DNA from: Xanthomonas campestris pv. phormiicola | GTDB taxonomy: Bacteria; Pseudomonadota; Gammaproteobacteria; Xanthomonadales; Xanthomonadaceae | DNA length: 64,000 bases | Direction of reading: 5' to 3' | Assembly (NCBI GenBank): GCA_025666215.1 | Contig: CP102593.1 | Coordinates: forward strand, 757,001 to 821,000 | In this document: in pieces, positions 45,839 through 56,506 of the stretch | Numbering within the stretch: the first letter of the stretch is position 1 | Layout of the letters: each line of letters begins with the position of its first letter | Translations under genes and position numbers: made by a program | Notes under the pieces: generated by a model | Told to the model about the DNA's origin: nothing | What the model saw: the letters and a program-made list of their open reading frames with translations, nothing else | Database searches by the model: none

Positions 45839-47581
45839 ATGACCGACACGCCCGCGCCGCCGATGCCCGCAGAACCCCGCGCCGACGCCGTGGCGCGCAG
45901 CATCCGCGACGCGTTCGAGGACTACCACGCGCGCTTCGCACAGATCAGCCGCCGCGCCCGCCGCCGCTTCGAGCGCCGCGACTGGAACGCCGCGCGCAAC
46001 GACGCGGTCGAGCGCATCGCGCTGTACGACCAGTGCATCGGCGAGTGCACGCTGCGCCTGCGCACGCTGCTGCTCGGCCAGACCCACGACCGCACGCTGT
46101 GGGCGCAGGTGCGCGACAGCTTCGCCGCGCAACTGCACGGGCTGATCGACCAGGAACTGTACAAGACCTTCTACAACACGCTGACCCGGCGCTTCTTCCG
46201 GACCCAGGGCGTGGATGCGCGGATCGAGTTCGTGGCGCTGGACATCGAACCCACCGACGCGATCACCCATCCGGTGGCGCGGCACAACTACGTGGTCTCC
46301 GAGACGCGGCCGGTGGATGCGTTCGTGCGGGTGCTCGGCGACTACCCGTTCGACGTGCCGTACGCGCACCGCACCCGCTGCGCCGCGGCCATCGCGGTGC
46401 GCCTGCAGGACGACCTGGCGCACTGGGGCGAGCAACCGGTGCGCGGCATCGAGCTGCTGGAGACGGTGTTCTACCGCGAGCGCCGCGCCTACCTGGTCGG
46501 CCGCGTGTTCGGCGAACACCGCTTCTCGCCGTGCGTGATCGCGCTGGTCAACGACGCCGACGGCCTGCGTGCCGAGGCGGTGCTGACCAGGCGCAACGAC
46601 GTGGCGCAGCTGTTCGGCATCTCGCGCAGCTATTTCCAGGCCGATCTGGCCACCGTCGGCGATGCGGTGGTGTTCCTGCGCAGCCTGCTGCCGCACAAGC
46701 CGATCGACGAGCTGTACACCATGCTCGGCCGCGCCAAGCAGGGCAAGACCGAGCGCTTCCGCACCTTCTTCCGCCACTTCCAGGCCCAGCCCAACGAACA
46801 GCTGGTGCACGCCGAGGGCACGCCCGGCATGGTCATGGCGGTGTTCACCCTGCCCAGCTATCCGCTGGTGTTCAAGCTGATCCGCGACCGCTTCGCCTAT
46901 CCGAAGACGATGAGCCGCGAGCAGGTCGAGGACAAGTACGCGCTGGTGTTCAACCTGGACCGGGTCGGCCGCCTGCTCGACGCGCAGCCGTACCGATCGC
47001 TGCGTTTCCCGCGCGCGCGCTTCGCGCCGGCGTTGCTCGCCGAACTGCTGCAAGGCTGCGCGCGCAGCCTGCGCGAGGACGGCGAGGACCTGATCTTCGA
47101 GCTGTGCTACGTGCAGCGCCGGCTGCGCCCGCTCAATCTGTACCTGCGCGAGCAGACCGCCGACGCGGCGCGCGAGGCGGCGCTGGACTACGCGCAGGCG
47201 ATCAAGGACATGGCCCGCAACAACATCTTCCCCGGCGACATGCTGCTGAAGAACTTCGGCGTGTCGCGGCAGGGACGCGCGGTGTTCTACGACTACGACG
47301 AACTGTGCCTGGTCACCGACTGCACCTTCCGCGACTGGCCGCAGCCGCGCAACGACGAGGAGGCCATGTCCGCTGAACCGTGGTTCCACGTCGCCGCGCG
47401 CGACGTGTTCCCGGAGCGCTTCGCGCTGTTCATGGGCTTGCCCGCCGCCTCGCTGGAAGCGGTCAGGCGCGCCCATGGCGAACTGTTCGACCCGCAGTGG
47501 TGGCGCGAGCTGCAGGCGCGGCTGCGCGAGGACGACTATCCGGACGCGCCGCCGTACCCGGAGTCGCTGCGCCTGGCCTGA
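45839..47581 (+). CDS. aceK: Isocitrate dehydrogenase kinase/phosphatase
   Basis: AceK switches isocitrate dehydrogenase off (phosphorylation) and on, steering carbon between the TCA cycle and the glyoxylate shunt. The protein has 580 residues, matching family length. The kinase-fold elements are visible: the nucleotide-binding [20 protein letters not shown] with Lys, the catalytic region [20 protein letters not shown] with Asp, and the metal site VFYDYDEL. It lies just downstream of icd, but that enzyme is of the monomeric class, which lacks the dimeric-Icd phosphoserine loop AceK is known to act on. No aceA/aceB are in the window, unlike the E. coli aceBAK operon. Confidence 0.95.
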   Translation: MTDTPAPPMPAEPRADAVARSIRDAFEDYHARFAQISRRARRRFERRDWNAARNDAVERIALYDQCIGECTLRLRTLLLGQTHDRTLWAQVRDSFAAQLHGLIDQELYKTFYNTLTRRFFRTQGVDARIEFVALDIEPTDAITHPVARHNYVVSETRPVDAFVRVLGDYPFDVPYAHRTRCAAAIAVRLQDDLAHWGEQPVRGIELLETVFYRERRAYLVGRVFGEHRFSPCVIALVNDADGLRAEAVLTRRNDVAQLFGISRSYFQADLATVGDAVVFLRSLLPHKPIDELYTMLGRAKQGKTERFRTFFRHFQAQPNEQLVHAEGTPGMVMAVFTLPSYPLVFKLIRDRFAYPKTMSREQVEDKYALVFNLDRVGRLLDAQPYRSLRFPRARFAPALLAELLQGCARSLREDGEDLIFELCYVQRRLRPLNLYLREQTADAAREAALDYAQAIKDMARNNIFPGDMLLKNFGVSRQGRAVFYDYDELCLVTDCTFRDWPQPRNDEEAMSAEPWFHVAARDVFPERFALFMGLPAASLEAVRRAHGELFDPQWWRELQARLREDDYPDAPPYPESLRLA

Positions 47582-47640
47582 CTTGCCCGCGTCGGCCGGC
47601 TGCGCTGTAATCGGCACCTCATCCATGCAAGGAACGCGCG

Positions 47641-48534
47641 ATGCACCGCAAATCAGGACTCTGGATGTGGCGTTGGGGCGGCCTGCTGTTGGTGTTGCTC
47701 GCCGCCACCGCGTTCGCCACCGGCAGCGGGCCGGGCGCGGTGCGCAAGCAGGTCGAAAGCAGCCTGCTGGTCACCGGCAAGATCGACATCGAGGCCGACG
47801 GTGCGGTGTCGGCGCTGGCGATCGATCGGCAAGACAAGCTGCCCGAGGGCGTGATCGGCTTCGTGCGCGATTCGGTGAAACAGTGGAAATTCGAGCCGGT
47901 GCTGCGCGACGGCAAGCCGGTGCCGGCGCGCGCGCCGATGACGCTGCGCATCGTGGCCAAGCGCCGGCAGGGCGACAGCTATCAGGTGGAGATCCGCCAT
48001 GCCAGCTTCGCCAGCTACGATCCCAAGGATCCGCGCGCGGTGACGTCGCTGAAGATGGCGCCGCCGTCCTATCCGGAAGCGGCGTACCGGGTGGGCGCAG
48101 CGGGCTCGGCGTACCTGGTGCTCAAGGTGGCGCGCGACGGCAGCGTCGCCGATGCCGCGGTCGAGCAGGTCAACCTGCGCATCGTCGGCTCGGAGGGCGA
48201 GATGAAGAAGCTGCGCGAGATCTTCGCCCAGAGCGCACTGGCGGCGGCGCGCAAGTGGACGTTCCGTCCGCCGACCGAAGGCGAGGGCGTGTCGGCGCCG
48301 TACTGGGTGGTGCGCGTTCCGGTCGACTATGCGCTCAGCAACGAGCCCAACGAAAACAGCCCCAGCAGCTACGGGCATTGGATCAGCTATGTCCCCGGTC
48401 CGCGCGCGCGGGCGCCCTGGGACACCGGCAAGGACGCGTCGGGTTTCTCGCCCGACACGCTGTCGGCCGGCGGCGTGTACATGGTCGACAACAACGGCCC
48501 GCGCCTGCTGACGCCGCTGCAGCAGGGCAGTTGA
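47641..48534 (+). CDS. TonB C-terminal domain (energy-transducer-like) protein
   Basis: A 297-residue protein anchored by an N-terminal hydrophobic segment (about residues 12-27). A TonB_C-like domain is seen at PPSYPEAAYRVGAAGSAYLV through AARKWTFRPPTEGEG, with the YPxxA pattern. An earlier QWKFEPV segment resembles a first, degenerate copy, so the protein may hold two TonB-type domains. It lacks the long Pro-rich spacer of a classical TonB and no exbB/exbD is nearby, so it is more likely a TonB-like periplasmic protein than the main energiser. It follows aceK by 59 bases. Confidence 0.75.
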   Translation: MHRKSGLWMWRWGGLLLVLLAATAFATGSGPGAVRKQVESSLLVTGKIDIEADGAVSALAIDRQDKLPEGVIGFVRDSVKQWKFEPVLRDGKPVPARAPMTLRIVAKRRQGDSYQVEIRHASFASYDPKDPRAVTSLKMAPPSYPEAAYRVGAAGSAYLVLKVARDGSVADAAVEQVNLRIVGSEGEMKKLREIFAQSALAAARKWTFRPPTEGEGVSAPYWVVRVPVDYALSNEPNENSPSSYGHWISYVPGPRARAPWDTGKDASGFSPDTLSAGGVYMVDNNGPRLLTPLQQGS

Positions 48535-48622
48535 GCGCCAGCGGGCGGCGCTCCCGGCAGCGCTGTCCGCTTGCGCTGGAAGATGTCCCGCGTCGCGGGG
48601 CGTTTTCCTGCAGCGCCGAGAG

Positions 48623-49375
48623 CTACCTGGTGGTCGCAGCGATCGCGCGATGGCGAGTGCTGGCATACAGCACCGCGACCAGGATCGCTGCCAGCACCAG
48701 CGAGGCGCCGGCGGTACCCAGATCCAAGCCGCCCCTGGCGGCCGGCTTGGTCAGCAGGTCGCCGAGCGTGGCGCCGAACGGCCGGGTCAGCACGAAGGCC
48801 GCCCAGAACAGCGCCACCCGGTCGATGCGGGTGAACGCGCCGGCCAGCGCGATCGCAGCCAGCGTCGCCCCGATCAGCGATGCGCCGCCGAGGAAGCCCA
48901 GCCCCGAGTCGTCGGCGAGGTAATCGCCCAGCGCGGTGCCGAGGGTGTTGGAGAACAGGATCGCCACCCAATAGAAGACTTCCGCGCGGCCGCCATCGAT
49001 CCGCTCGACCGACAGGCTGCGTTCGCTCAGCCACCATGCGCCCAGGGTCAACGCCAGGCCGCCGCTCAGGAGCAGCGCGCCCTGCGCATAGCCCAGCCCC
49101 AGGCTGCGATCCATGTAGTCCGACACGGTGGTGCCGGCGGTGCTGGTGGTCAGGATCACCCACCAGTACAGCCACGGGCGGAAACGGCGTGCGCGCAACT
49201 GCGTCCACAGCGACAGCGCGAACACGCCGAGCAGCACGGCGCTGCTGAGCGCATAGCCGACCTCCCAGGTCATCGACAGCAGGTCGCCAGCGGTCTCGCC
49301 GAGCGTGGTGGCGCAGATCTTCATCGCCCAGAACGCCAGGGTGACCGGTGCGACTTTGGCGACAGTGGACTGCAT
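48623..49375 (-). CDS. COG4705-type integral membrane protein of unknown function
   Basis: A 250-residue protein with about seven or eight hydrophobic segments and four internal repeats of a [TS]xGxTxxD motif at segment starts: TLGETAGDLLS, TAGTTVSDYMD, TLGTALGDYLAD and PFGATLGDLLT. The repeated polar acid inside membrane segments suggests an ion or metal pathway through internally duplicated units, but this family has no established function that I can name. The ATG at 49375 starts the conserved part; upstream frame is open without sense. It converges with the TonB-like gene. Confidence 0.8.
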   Translation of the reverse strand: MQSTVAKVAPVTLAFWAMKICATTLGETAGDLLSMTWEVGYALSSAVLLGVFALSLWTQLRARRFRPWLYWWVILTTSTAGTTVSDYMDRSLGLGYAQGALLLSGGLALTLGAWWLSERSLSVERIDGGRAEVFYWVAILFSNTLGTALGDYLADDSGLGFLGGASLIGATLAAIALAGAFTRIDRVALFWAAFVLTRPFGATLGDLLTKPAARGGLDLGTAGASLVLAAILVAVLYASTRHRAIAATTR

Positions 49376-49541
49376 GGGGCGGCACGCCGGATCGGGACAG
49401 CGCCAGCATCGCCAGCGGCATGTCGAAAACCGGTCGGATCGCGTGATGCCGGAACGCCGCGGCCGCGGCTCGCGCAGATGGCCCCGCACAAACGCGGACG
49501 CCCCGCCGAAGCGGGGCGTCCGGGTCGCGCCGGCGCCGGAC

Positions 49542-51371
49542 TCAGCGCTTCATCGAACCGAAGAACTCGTCGTTGGACTTGGTGTTCTTCATCTTGTCCA
49601 GCAGGAATTCCATCGCCGCGATCTCGTCCATCGGATGCAGCAGCTTGCGCAGGATCCAGATCTTCTGCAGCAGCTCCGGCTCGATCAGCAGGTCTTCGCG
49701 GCGGGTGCCGGAACGGTTGATGTCGATCGCCGGGTACACGCGCTTCTCGGCGATGCGGCGGTTCAGGTGCACTTCGCTGTTGCCGGTGCCCTTGAACTCT
49801 TCGTAGATCACCTCGTCCATCTTGCTGCCGGTCTCCACCAGCGCGGTGGCGATGATGGTCAGCGAGCCGCCTTCCTCGACGTTGCGCGCCGCGCCGAAGA
49901 AACGCTTCGGGCGGTGCAGGGCATTGGCGTCCACGCCGCCGCTGAGCACCTTGCCGGAGGACGGCACCACGTTGTTGTAGGCACGGGCCAGGCGGGTGAT
50001 CGAGTCGAGCAGGATCACCACGTCCTTCTTGTGCTCGACCAGGCGCTTGGCGCGCTCGATCACCATCTCGGCGACCTGCACGTGGCGCGCGGCCGGCTCG
50101 TCGAAGGTGGAGGAGATGACCTCGCCGCGCACGGTGCGCTGCATTTCGGTCACTTCTTCCGGCCGCTCGTCGATCAGCAGCACGATCATGTGCACGTCGG
50201 GATGGTTGGTGGTGATCGCCGTGGCCACCTGCTGCATCAGCATGGTCTTGCCGGCCTTGGGCGGGGACACGATCAGCGCGCGCTGGCCCTTGCCCTGCGG
50301 CGCCATCAGGTCGAGGATGCGCCCGGAGATGTCTTCCGAGGAACCGTTGCCGCGTTCCAGGGTGAAGCGCTTGCGCGGGAACAGCGCGGTCAGGTTCTCG
50401 AACAGGACCTTGTTCTTGCTCGCTTCCAGCGGCTCGCCGTTGATCGTGTCGACGATCGACAGCGCGAAGTAGCGTTCGCCGTCCTTCGGGAAGCGGATGC
50501 GGCCGGACAGGTGGTCGCCGGTGCGCAGGTTGAAGCGGCGGATCTGGCTGGGCGAGATGTAGGTGTCGTCCGGGCCGGCCAGGTAGCTGGCCTCGGCCGC
50601 GCGCAGGAAGCCGAAGCCGTCCGGCAGGATCTCCAGCACGCCGTCGGCGGCGACGCCTTCGCCGTGGCGGGTCAGCACCTTCAGCAGCGCGAAGATCACG
50701 TCCTGCTTGCGCGCGCGGGCCACGCCGTCCTGGATGTTGAGCTGCTCGGCGATGTCCAGCAGCTTCTGCGCCGGCATCCGCTTCAGGTCGCTCAGCGAGT
50801 AGATCGGGAAGCCTTCCGGCACGTTGGCGTGCGGGCGCGGCACGAACACCTCGTTGGCGCCGTTGTCGTTGGGCAGGCCGTTGTCCGGGTAGCGCTCGCG
50901 GCCGCCACCATTGCCACCACCACCACCACCACCACCACCGCGATCGCGGCGATTGCGGAAGCGGTCGCGGCGATTGCCCTGCTGGTTGTTCTGGTTGTTC
51001 TGGTTCTGCGGATTCTGGTTGTTGAAGCGCGGGTTGCCGCCTTCGCGCGGCTCGCCGCCGTCGTTCTGGTTGCCGCCGCCCTGGCCCTGGGCATCGCCGC
51101 CGGAGGCGGGAGCGGGCTGGGACTGGGGCTGCTGCGACGGGGCCTGCGCGTGTTCCTGTGGCGCGGCGCGTTCCTGGCGTTCCTGCGGCGCCGGGCGCGG
51201 CGCGTCGGCCTGGGCCGGCGCCGGGTTCAGCGGCAGGTTCGGCTGCGCCGGCGCGCCGTGCTCGGCTCCGCCGTCAGCGCCGGCAACGGCCTTGCTGACA
51301 CGCGGCTTGCGCGCGCGCTTCTCGGCGGGGGCGTCGGCGCTCCCGGGTTCGGTGATGGTGTGATCGGACAA
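49542..51371 (-). CDS. rho: Transcription termination factor Rho with a long low-complexity N-terminal extension
   Basis: Rho is the hexameric RNA-dependent ATPase that ends transcription. The C-terminal ~420 residues are a standard Rho: the RNA-binding domain ([34 protein letters not shown]), Walker [28 protein letters not shown] and the R-loop [13 protein letters not shown]. In front sits an extension of about 190 residues rich in Gln, Asn, Gly, Arg and Pro, including nine successive glycines encoded by a GGT repeat tract (~50910-50938), making 609 residues against 419 in E. coli. A TTG at 51371 is chosen as start because AGGA lies eight bases before it and MSDHT opens the family sequence. 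It sits after trxA on the same strand, as in E. coli. Confidence 0.95.
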   Translation of the reverse strand: MSDHTITEPGSADAPAEKRARKPRVSKAVAGADGGAEHGAPAQPNLPLNPAPAQADAPRPAPQERQERAAPQEHAQAPSQQPQSQPAPASGGDAQGQGGGNQNDGGEPREGGNPRFNNQNPQNQNNQNNQQGNRRDRFRNRRDRGGGGGGGGGNGGGRERYPDNGLPNDNGANEVFVPRPHANVPEGFPIYSLSDLKRMPAQKLLDIAEQLNIQDGVARARKQDVIFALLKVLTRHGEGVAADGVLEILPDGFGFLRAAEASYLAGPDDTYISPSQIRRFNLRTGDHLSGRIRFPKDGERYFALSIVDTINGEPLEASKNKVLFENLTALFPRKRFTLERGNGSSEDISGRILDLMAPQGKGQRALIVSPPKAGKTMLMQQVATAITTNHPDVHMIVLLIDERPEEVTEMQRTVRGEVISSTFDEPAARHVQVAEMVIERAKRLVEHKKDVVILLDSITRLARAYNNVVPSSGKVLSGGVDANALHRPKRFFGAARNVEEGGSLTIIATALVETGSKMDEVIYEEFKGTGNSEVHLNRRIAEKRVYPAIDINRSGTRREDLLIEPELLQKIWILRKLLHPMDEIAAMEFLLDKMKNTKSNDEFFGSMKR

Positions 51372-51576
51372 GTGGTGATTCCTCGCTATGAGTGCGAGCG
51401 CCCAGCGTGGGGGCAAACGGGTTGGGAAGGGGTCTAGAAGAGAATCTTCCAGAGGGGGTGCGGTGCGCGAATGCCACCGGATGCGCCGACACTATCATCG
51501 CCACGCAACCACGGCAAGCAGGCGTTACCGGGCGATTCAGCCGGCCGGCAGCGTCGCTGCAGGCCGGTACAACAAG

Positions 51577-51600
51577 CGGCCGTTCGATCCGGAACGGCCG
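51577..51600 (-). terminator. Perfect 9-bp hairpin after trxA
   Basis: CGGCCGTTC and GAACGGCCG pair across a 6-base loop ten bases past the trxA stop; the minus-strand sequence after it is only weakly T-rich. Probably attenuates transcription between trxA and rho. Confidence 0.55.
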
Positions 51601-51609
51601 GCGACAGAC

Positions 51610-51951
51610 TCAGGCGGCCGCGCCGCCCAGGCTCTTGTCGATCATCTGGGTCAGCTGGCCCTTGCCGACCGCGCCGATCTGGGTGGCCTGGACCTTGCCG
51701 TCCTTGAACAGCAGCAGCATCGGGATCGAGCGCACGTGGTACTTGATCGCGGTGGCGCGGTTCTCGTCCACGTTGACCTTGGCCACCTTGAGCTTGCCGT
51801 CGTAGGTGTCGGCCAGGTCGTCCAGGACCGGGGCGATCATCTTGCACGGGCCGCACCATTCCGCCCAGAAGTCCACCAGGACCGGCTCGCCGGATTGCAG
51901 CACGGCGGTATCGAAATCGGCGTCGCCGACGTGTAGGACCTTATCGCTCAC
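51610..51951 (-). CDS. trxA: Thioredoxin
   Basis: A 113-residue thioredoxin, the cytoplasmic dithiol reductant for ribonucleotide reductase, methionine sulfoxide reductases and others. The active site is [16 protein letters not shown] with both redox cysteines; the cis-proline motif is RSIPMLLLF. The start is a GTG at 51951 with AGGAG nine bases before it; the open frame extends upstream without sense. It lies between divergent rhlB and downstream rho, the same order as in E. coli. Confidence 0.95.
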   Translation of the reverse strand: MSDKVLHVGDADFDTAVLQSGEPVLVDFWAEWCGPCKMIAPVLDDLADTYDGKLKVAKVNVDENRATAIKYHVRSIPMLLLFKDGKVQATQIGAVGKGQLTQMIDKSLGGAAA

Positions 51952-52149
51952 TAGGGGTATCTCCTGGGCCAATGCGACCGGCCGGACCGGGTGGCCGCCG
52001 CATTGCGGTAAACTGGGGCATTGCGCGGCGAAATCAAGGGATTCCCCCTGTCGCGCGACCCGGCATGGAAGTCGCCAGTGTGCGACGCTGCCGGGGCCGA
52101 TGCAAGCCGCGACCTTACGCTTCGGGCGGGGTGGCCTGACGAAGATGGA
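51952..52149. promoter_or_regulatory. Divergent promoter region of trxA and rhlB
   Basis: These 198 bases carry the starts of two divergent genes whose order (rhlB, trxA, rho) is conserved with E. coli. I cannot assign -35/-10 boxes with confidence. Confidence 0.6.
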
Positions 52150-53937
52150 ATGATGAGCGACAAACCGCTGACCGATGTGACTTTTTCCGCGTTCGAACTG
52201 CAACCGGCGCTGCTGGCCGGCCTCGAAGGCGCCGGCTTCACCCGCTGCACGCCGATCCAGGCGCTGACCCTGCCGGTGGCCCTGCCGGGCCGCGACGTGG
52301 CCGGCCAGGCCCAGACCGGCACCGGCAAGACCCTGGCGTTCCTGGTGACGGTGATGAACCGCCTGCTCAGCCGCCCGGCGCTGGCCGACCGCAAACCCGA
52401 GGATCCGCGCGCGCTGATCCTGGCCCCGACCCGCGAACTGGCGATCCAGATCCACAAGGACGCGGTCAAGTTCGGCGCCGACCTGGGCCTGCGCTTCGCG
52501 CTGGTCTACGGCGGGGTGGACTACGACAAGCAGCGCGAGCTGCTGCAGCAGGGCGTGGACGTGATCATCGCCACCCCGGGCCGGCTGATCGACTACGTCA
52601 AGCAGCATAAAGTGGTCTCGCTGCACGCCTGCGAGATCTGCGTGCTCGACGAAGCCGACCGCATGTTCGACCTGGGCTTCATCAAGGACATCCGCTTCCT
52701 GCTGCGGCGCATGCCCGAGCGCGGCACCCGGCAGACCCTGCTGTTCTCGGCCACGCTCAGCCACCGCGTGCTGGAGCTGGCCTACGAGCACATGAACGAG
52801 CCGGAAAAGCTCGTGGTCGAGACCGAGAGCATCACCGCCGCGCGCGTGCGCCAGCGCATCTACTTCCCCTCCGACGAGGAGAAGCTGACCCTGCTGCTGG
52901 GCCTGCTGTCGCGCAGCGAGGGCGCGCGCACCATGGTGTTCGTCAACACCAAGGCCTTCGTCGAACGCGTGGCGCGTTCGCTGGAGCGCAACGGCTACCG
53001 GGTCGGCGTGCTGTCCGGCGACGTGCCGCAGAAGAAGCGCGAGACCCTGCTCAACCGCTTCCAGAAGGGCCAGCTGGAGATCCTGGTCGCCACCGACGTG
53101 GCCGCGCGCGGCCTGCACATCGACGGGGTCAAGTACGTCTACAACTACGACCTGCCGTTCGACGCCGAGGACTACGTGCACCGCATCGGCCGCACCGCGC
53201 GGCTGGGCGAGGAAGGCGACGCGATCAGCTTCGCCTGCGAGCGCTATGCGATGAGCCTGCCGGACATCGAGGCCTACATCGAGCAGAAGATCCCGGTCGA
53301 GCCGGTCACCGCCGAGCTGCTGGTGGCGCTGCCGCGCACCCCGCGCGCGGCGGTCGAGGGCGAGGACGTCGAGGTCGATGCGGATGCCGACGAGAGCATC
53401 GGCGACATCTTCCGCGAGGCACGCGCGCAGCGCGAGGCCGACGAACAGCGTCGCGGCGGCGGCAGCAGCCGCGGCAAGCCCGGCGCCGGCCGCAGCGGCC
53501 CGGGCGGCGGTGCCGGCGGCCGCGGCGAAGCGCGCGGTGCCGACGGCAAGCCGCGGCGCCCGCGCACCCCGCGCCCGGCCGACGCCGCGGCAGCGCCCGG
53601 GGCCGTCGCGGAAGCGCCGGCTGCGGGCGCCATCGAGGCGGCGGCGGTGGTCGCGGCGCCCACGCCCAGGCCGGCCCGCCCCGCCGTCGACGGCGCGCCT
53701 GCGGCGGACGGCGAGCGCGCGCCGCGCAAGCGCCGGCGGCGTCGCGGCGGCCGTCCGCTGGAAGGCGCCGAGGGTGCGGCGACTGCCGCCGTCGCCACCG
53801 GCGATGCGCCGGCCAAGCCGGTGCAGGTCAGGGCTGCGCGCCAGGGCGAGCGCGCCGCGGCACCGGCCGCGGCGGCGAACGATTCGTTCCTGACCCGCCT
53901 CGGCCGCAAGCTGCGTTCGCTGGTCTCCAGCTCCTGA
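52150..53937 (+). CDS. rhlB: ATP-dependent RNA helicase RhlB
   Basis: A DEAD-box helicase that unwinds structured RNA, in E. coli as part of the RNA degradosome. Motifs: Q motif with FTRCTPIQ, Walker [20 protein letters not shown] (motif II), SAT (motif III), [15 protein letters not shown] and the motif VI region HRIGRTAR. After about residue 430 there is a long Ala/Arg/Gly/Pro-rich basic tail ([20 protein letters not shown] onward) ending [15 protein letters not shown]; total about 595 residues against 421 in E. coli. Tails of this sort usually bind RNA. Two adjacent ATGs (52150, 52153) can both start it. Confidence 0.92.
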   Translation: MMSDKPLTDVTFSAFELQPALLAGLEGAGFTRCTPIQALTLPVALPGRDVAGQAQTGTGKTLAFLVTVMNRLLSRPALADRKPEDPRALILAPTRELAIQIHKDAVKFGADLGLRFALVYGGVDYDKQRELLQQGVDVIIATPGRLIDYVKQHKVVSLHACEICVLDEADRMFDLGFIKDIRFLLRRMPERGTRQTLLFSATLSHRVLELAYEHMNEPEKLVVETESITAARVRQRIYFPSDEEKLTLLLGLLSRSEGARTMVFVNTKAFVERVARSLERNGYRVGVLSGDVPQKKRETLLNRFQKGQLEILVATDVAARGLHIDGVKYVYNYDLPFDAEDYVHRIGRTARLGEEGDAISFACERYAMSLPDIEAYIEQKIPVEPVTAELLVALPRTPRAAVEGEDVEVDADADESIGDIFREARAQREADEQRRGGGSSRGKPGAGRSGPGGGAGGRGEARGADGKPRRPRTPRPADAAAAPGAVAEAPAAGAIEAAAVVAAPTPRPARPAVDGAPAADGERAPRKRRRRRGGRPLEGAEGAATAAVATGDAPAKPVQVRAARQGERAAAPAAAANDSFLTRLGRKLRSLVSSS

Positions 53938-54007
53938 ACCGGCGGTCCACCGTTCGCGGCGTGCGCACGGTGGACGAAAACCCGGGCCGCTCCGGCATAA
54001 TCGCCGG

Positions 54008-54694
54008 ATGAGCGTTCTGCGGTTCGACAATGTCAGCAAACAGTACGCCGGCGGCCACGAGGCGCTGGTGGACGTCAGCTTCCAGGTGGAGGAGGGCGAG
54101 ATGCTGTTCGTCACCGGCCATTCCGGGGCGGGCAAGAGCACCTTGCTCAAGTTGATCCACCTCAGCGAGCGCCCGTCGCGCGGGGCGGTGCTGTTCGGCG
54201 AGCGCAACCTGCTGAAGGTGCGCGGGCGGCGCGTGCCGCTGCACCGGCGCGAGGTCGGCGTCGTGTACCAGGACCACCGCCTGCTGATGGACCGCAGCAT
54301 CGCCGAGAACGTGGCGCTGCCGTTGATCCTGCGCGGCACCCGCCGCGCCGAGATCGGCAAGCGCGTACGCTCGGTGCTGGAGCGGATGGGCCTGGGCCAT
54401 CGCGAGAAGGCGCTGCCGTCGCAGCTGTCGGCCGGCGAGCAGCAGCGCGTCGGCATCGCCCGGGCGATGGTCGCCGAACCGCGCCTGCTGGTCGCCGACG
54501 AGCCCACCGGCAACCTCGACCCGACCCTGGCCGCCGAGATCATGCAGCTGTTCGCCGAATTGCCGGCGCGCGGCACCAGCGTGCTGGTGGTCAGCCACGA
54601 CCTGGCGCTGCTCAAGCAGATGCGCAAGCGCGTGCTGATCCTGGACCACGGCCGCCTGGCCGACGACATCTCCCCGCAGGACCTGGCCGAATGA
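54008..54694 (+). CDS. ftsE: Cell-division ABC-type ATPase FtsE
   Basis: A 228-residue ATPase that, with FtsX, couples the division ring to activation of wall hydrolases. Walker A is [10 protein letters not shown], the signature [10 protein letters not shown] and Walker [13 protein letters not shown], followed by the VVSHD switch His. Length is typical of the family. Its stop overlaps ftsX by four bases. Confidence 0.96.
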   Translation: MSVLRFDNVSKQYAGGHEALVDVSFQVEEGEMLFVTGHSGAGKSTLLKLIHLSERPSRGAVLFGERNLLKVRGRRVPLHRREVGVVYQDHRLLMDRSIAENVALPLILRGTRRAEIGKRVRSVLERMGLGHREKALPSQLSAGEQQRVGIARAMVAEPRLLVADEPTGNLDPTLAAEIMQLFAELPARGTSVLVVSHDLALLKQMRKRVLILDHGRLADDISPQDLAE

Positions 54695-55638
54695 GCGCAC
54701 GCAATGCCGGCGGCAGCGCCGCGCCCTCGCGCCTGGGCGTGTGGTGGGACCACCACCTGCACAGCATCGTCTACAGCCTCGGCCGGGCCATGCGCAAGCC
54801 GTGGGCGACGCTGCTGACCATGGCGGTGATGGCCCTGGCCCTGGCGTTGCCGCTGGGGCTGTCGATCGCGCTGGACAACCTCAAGCAGTTCGCCGGCAGC
54901 GTGCAGCAGTCGCGCGACATCAACGTGTTCCTGAAGACCGACATCGATGCCGCCGCGGCCAACGCGCTGGCCGCGACCCTGCGCGGCCGTGCCGACGTCG
55001 CCGCGGTGGCGCTGCGCACGCCCGAACAGGGCATGGCCGAGCTGCGCGACAGCGCCGGGCTCGGCGAGGCGCTGGACGCGCTCGACGACAACCCGCTGCC
55101 GACCCTGCTGATCGTCACCCCGGCCGCGGCCGACGACGCGCAGCTGGCGGCCTCGCTGAGCGCGCTGCCGCAGGCCGACCTGGTCCAGCACGACGCGTTG
55201 TGGCGCAAGCGCCTGGACGGCTGGCTGCGCTTCGGCGAGCGCCTGGTGCAGGTGCTGTCGGTGCTGCTCGGCGCCGGCGCGGCGCTGGTGGTCGGCAACA
55301 CCGTGCGCCTGGACATCCAGTCGCGGCGCGAGGAAATCGGCGTGCTGCAGTTGCTCGGCGCCAGCGACGGTTTCATCCGCCGCCCGTTCCTGTACCTGGG
55401 CGCCTGGTACGGCTTCGGCGCCGGGGTACTGGCGCTGGGCCTGATCGCCGCGTCCGGGCTGGCGCTGGGGCCGCCGCTGGCGGAACTGGCCGACAGCTAC
55501 GGCAGCCATTTCGCGCTGCACGGGCTGGACGCCTTGCACTCGGCGTTGGTGCTGCTCGGCACCCTGCTGCTGGGCTGGCTCGGCGCCTGGCTGGTGACCG
55601 GCCACTTCCTGCGCCAGACGCGTCCCACCGATACCTGA
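54691..55638 (+). CDS. ftsX: Cell-division permease-like protein FtsX
   Basis: A 315-residue membrane partner of FtsE, with four hydrophobic segments (about residues 40-60 and three in the C-terminal half) and a periplasmic loop ([19 protein letters not shown] onward) that contacts activators of peptidoglycan amidases. The C-terminal half carries [20 protein letters not shown], the typical coupling helix. The ATG overlaps the ftsE stop by four bases, so translation is coupled. Confidence 0.95.
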   Translation: MSARNAGGSAAPSRLGVWWDHHLHSIVYSLGRAMRKPWATLLTMAVMALALALPLGLSIALDNLKQFAGSVQQSRDINVFLKTDIDAAAANALAATLRGRADVAAVALRTPEQGMAELRDSAGLGEALDALDDNPLPTLLIVTPAAADDAQLAASLSALPQADLVQHDALWRKRLDGWLRFGERLVQVLSVLLGAGAALVVGNTVRLDIQSRREEIGVLQLLGASDGFIRRPFLYLGAWYGFGAGVLALGLIAASGLALGPPLAELADSYGSHFALHGLDALHSALVLLGTLLLGWLGAWLVTGHFLRQTRPTDT

Positions 55639-55645
55639 GGCGCGC

Positions 55646-56488
55646 ATGTCCCGGCACGAGCTCAAGCACCTGATCAGCGACGCCCCGCGGGTGATGGTCG
55701 TGGACGGCTCCAAGCTGGTGCGCAAGCTGATCGCCGATGTGCTGCACCGCGAACTGCCGGACGTGGAAGTGGTGGGGTGCGCCAGCATCGCCGAGGCGCG
55801 CGCCGCGCTGGCGGCCGGCCCGGTGAACCTGGTCACCACCTCGCTGGCGCTGCCCGACGGCGATGGCCTGGCCCTGGCGCGCAGCGTGCGCGAGGCCGCC
55901 GGCCAGGCCTACGTGCCGGTGATCGTGGTCTCCGGCGACGCCCAGCAGCACCTGGTCGAACGCCGCTTCACCGAATACGTCACCGACTACTTCGACAAGG
56001 CGCTGGGCCACGAGGCGCTGGCGACCTTCATCCGCGGCTACGTGCAGCCGCAGCCGGTGGCCGGCGCCACCATCCTCTACGTCGAGGACAGCCGCGTGGT
56101 GGCCGAGGCGACCAAGCGCATGCTCGAGCGCCAGGAGCTGCACGTGGTGCACGTGCTGACCGCCGAGGACGCATTCGCGCTGCTGACCGCCGAATCGCTG
56201 GGCCGCACCACCCGCCGCATCGACCTGGTGCTGACCGACGTCACCCTCAAGGGCGAACTCAACGGCCGCGACGTGGTGCAGCGCATCCGCATCGACTTCG
56301 CCTACGGCAAGCGGCGCATGCCGGTGCTGGTGATGACCGGCGACAGCAACCCGCACAACCAGTCCGAACTGCTGCGCGCCGGCGCCAACGACCTGGTGCA
56401 GAAGCCGATTGAGGAGCGCCTGCTGGTCACCAAGGTGCTGTTCCAGCTGCGCCTGGCCAAGCTCACCGACACTGCCGTGACCTTCTGA
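55646..56488 (+). CDS. Response regulator with two receiver domains, first one degenerate
   Basis: A 280-residue protein made of two REC domains and no output domain. Domain 1 (about 15-130) keeps Asp20 (MVVDGS) and Lys118 but has Ser66 in place of the phosphoacceptor Asp ([14 protein letters not shown]). Domain 2 (about 141-275) is complete: Glu147/Asp148 (LYVEDS), phosphoacceptor Asp198 (DLVLTDVTL), Thr231 (VMTGD) and Lys253 (VQKP). It begins eight bases after ftsX, with a short gap to ung, so it is probably in the same operon. Without an output domain it should act by protein contact; partner unknown. Confidence 0.88.
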   Translation: MSRHELKHLISDAPRVMVVDGSKLVRKLIADVLHRELPDVEVVGCASIAEARAALAAGPVNLVTTSLALPDGDGLALARSVREAAGQAYVPVIVVSGDAQQHLVERRFTEYVTDYFDKALGHEALATFIRGYVQPQPVAGATILYVEDSRVVAEATKRMLERQELHVVHVLTAEDAFALLTAESLGRTTRRIDLVLTDVTLKGELNGRDVVQRIRIDFAYGKRRMPVLVMTGDSNPHNQSELLRAGANDLVQKPIEERLLVTKVLFQLRLAKLTDTAVTF

Positions 56489-56506
56489 TCGAACTGCCGA
56501 ACCTGC

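Noticed and set aside
50905..50940. CCACCACCACC tract suspected as a repeat array or toxin-like repeat
   Set aside because: It is an in-frame glycine-codon repeat inside rho, not a CRISPR or mobile repeat.
51610..55839. A single 1,409-codon minus-strand frame running through rhlB, ftsE and ftsX into trxA
   Set aside because: Only its last 113 codons are a real protein (thioredoxin from the GTG at 51951); the remainder is antisense to well-identified genes.
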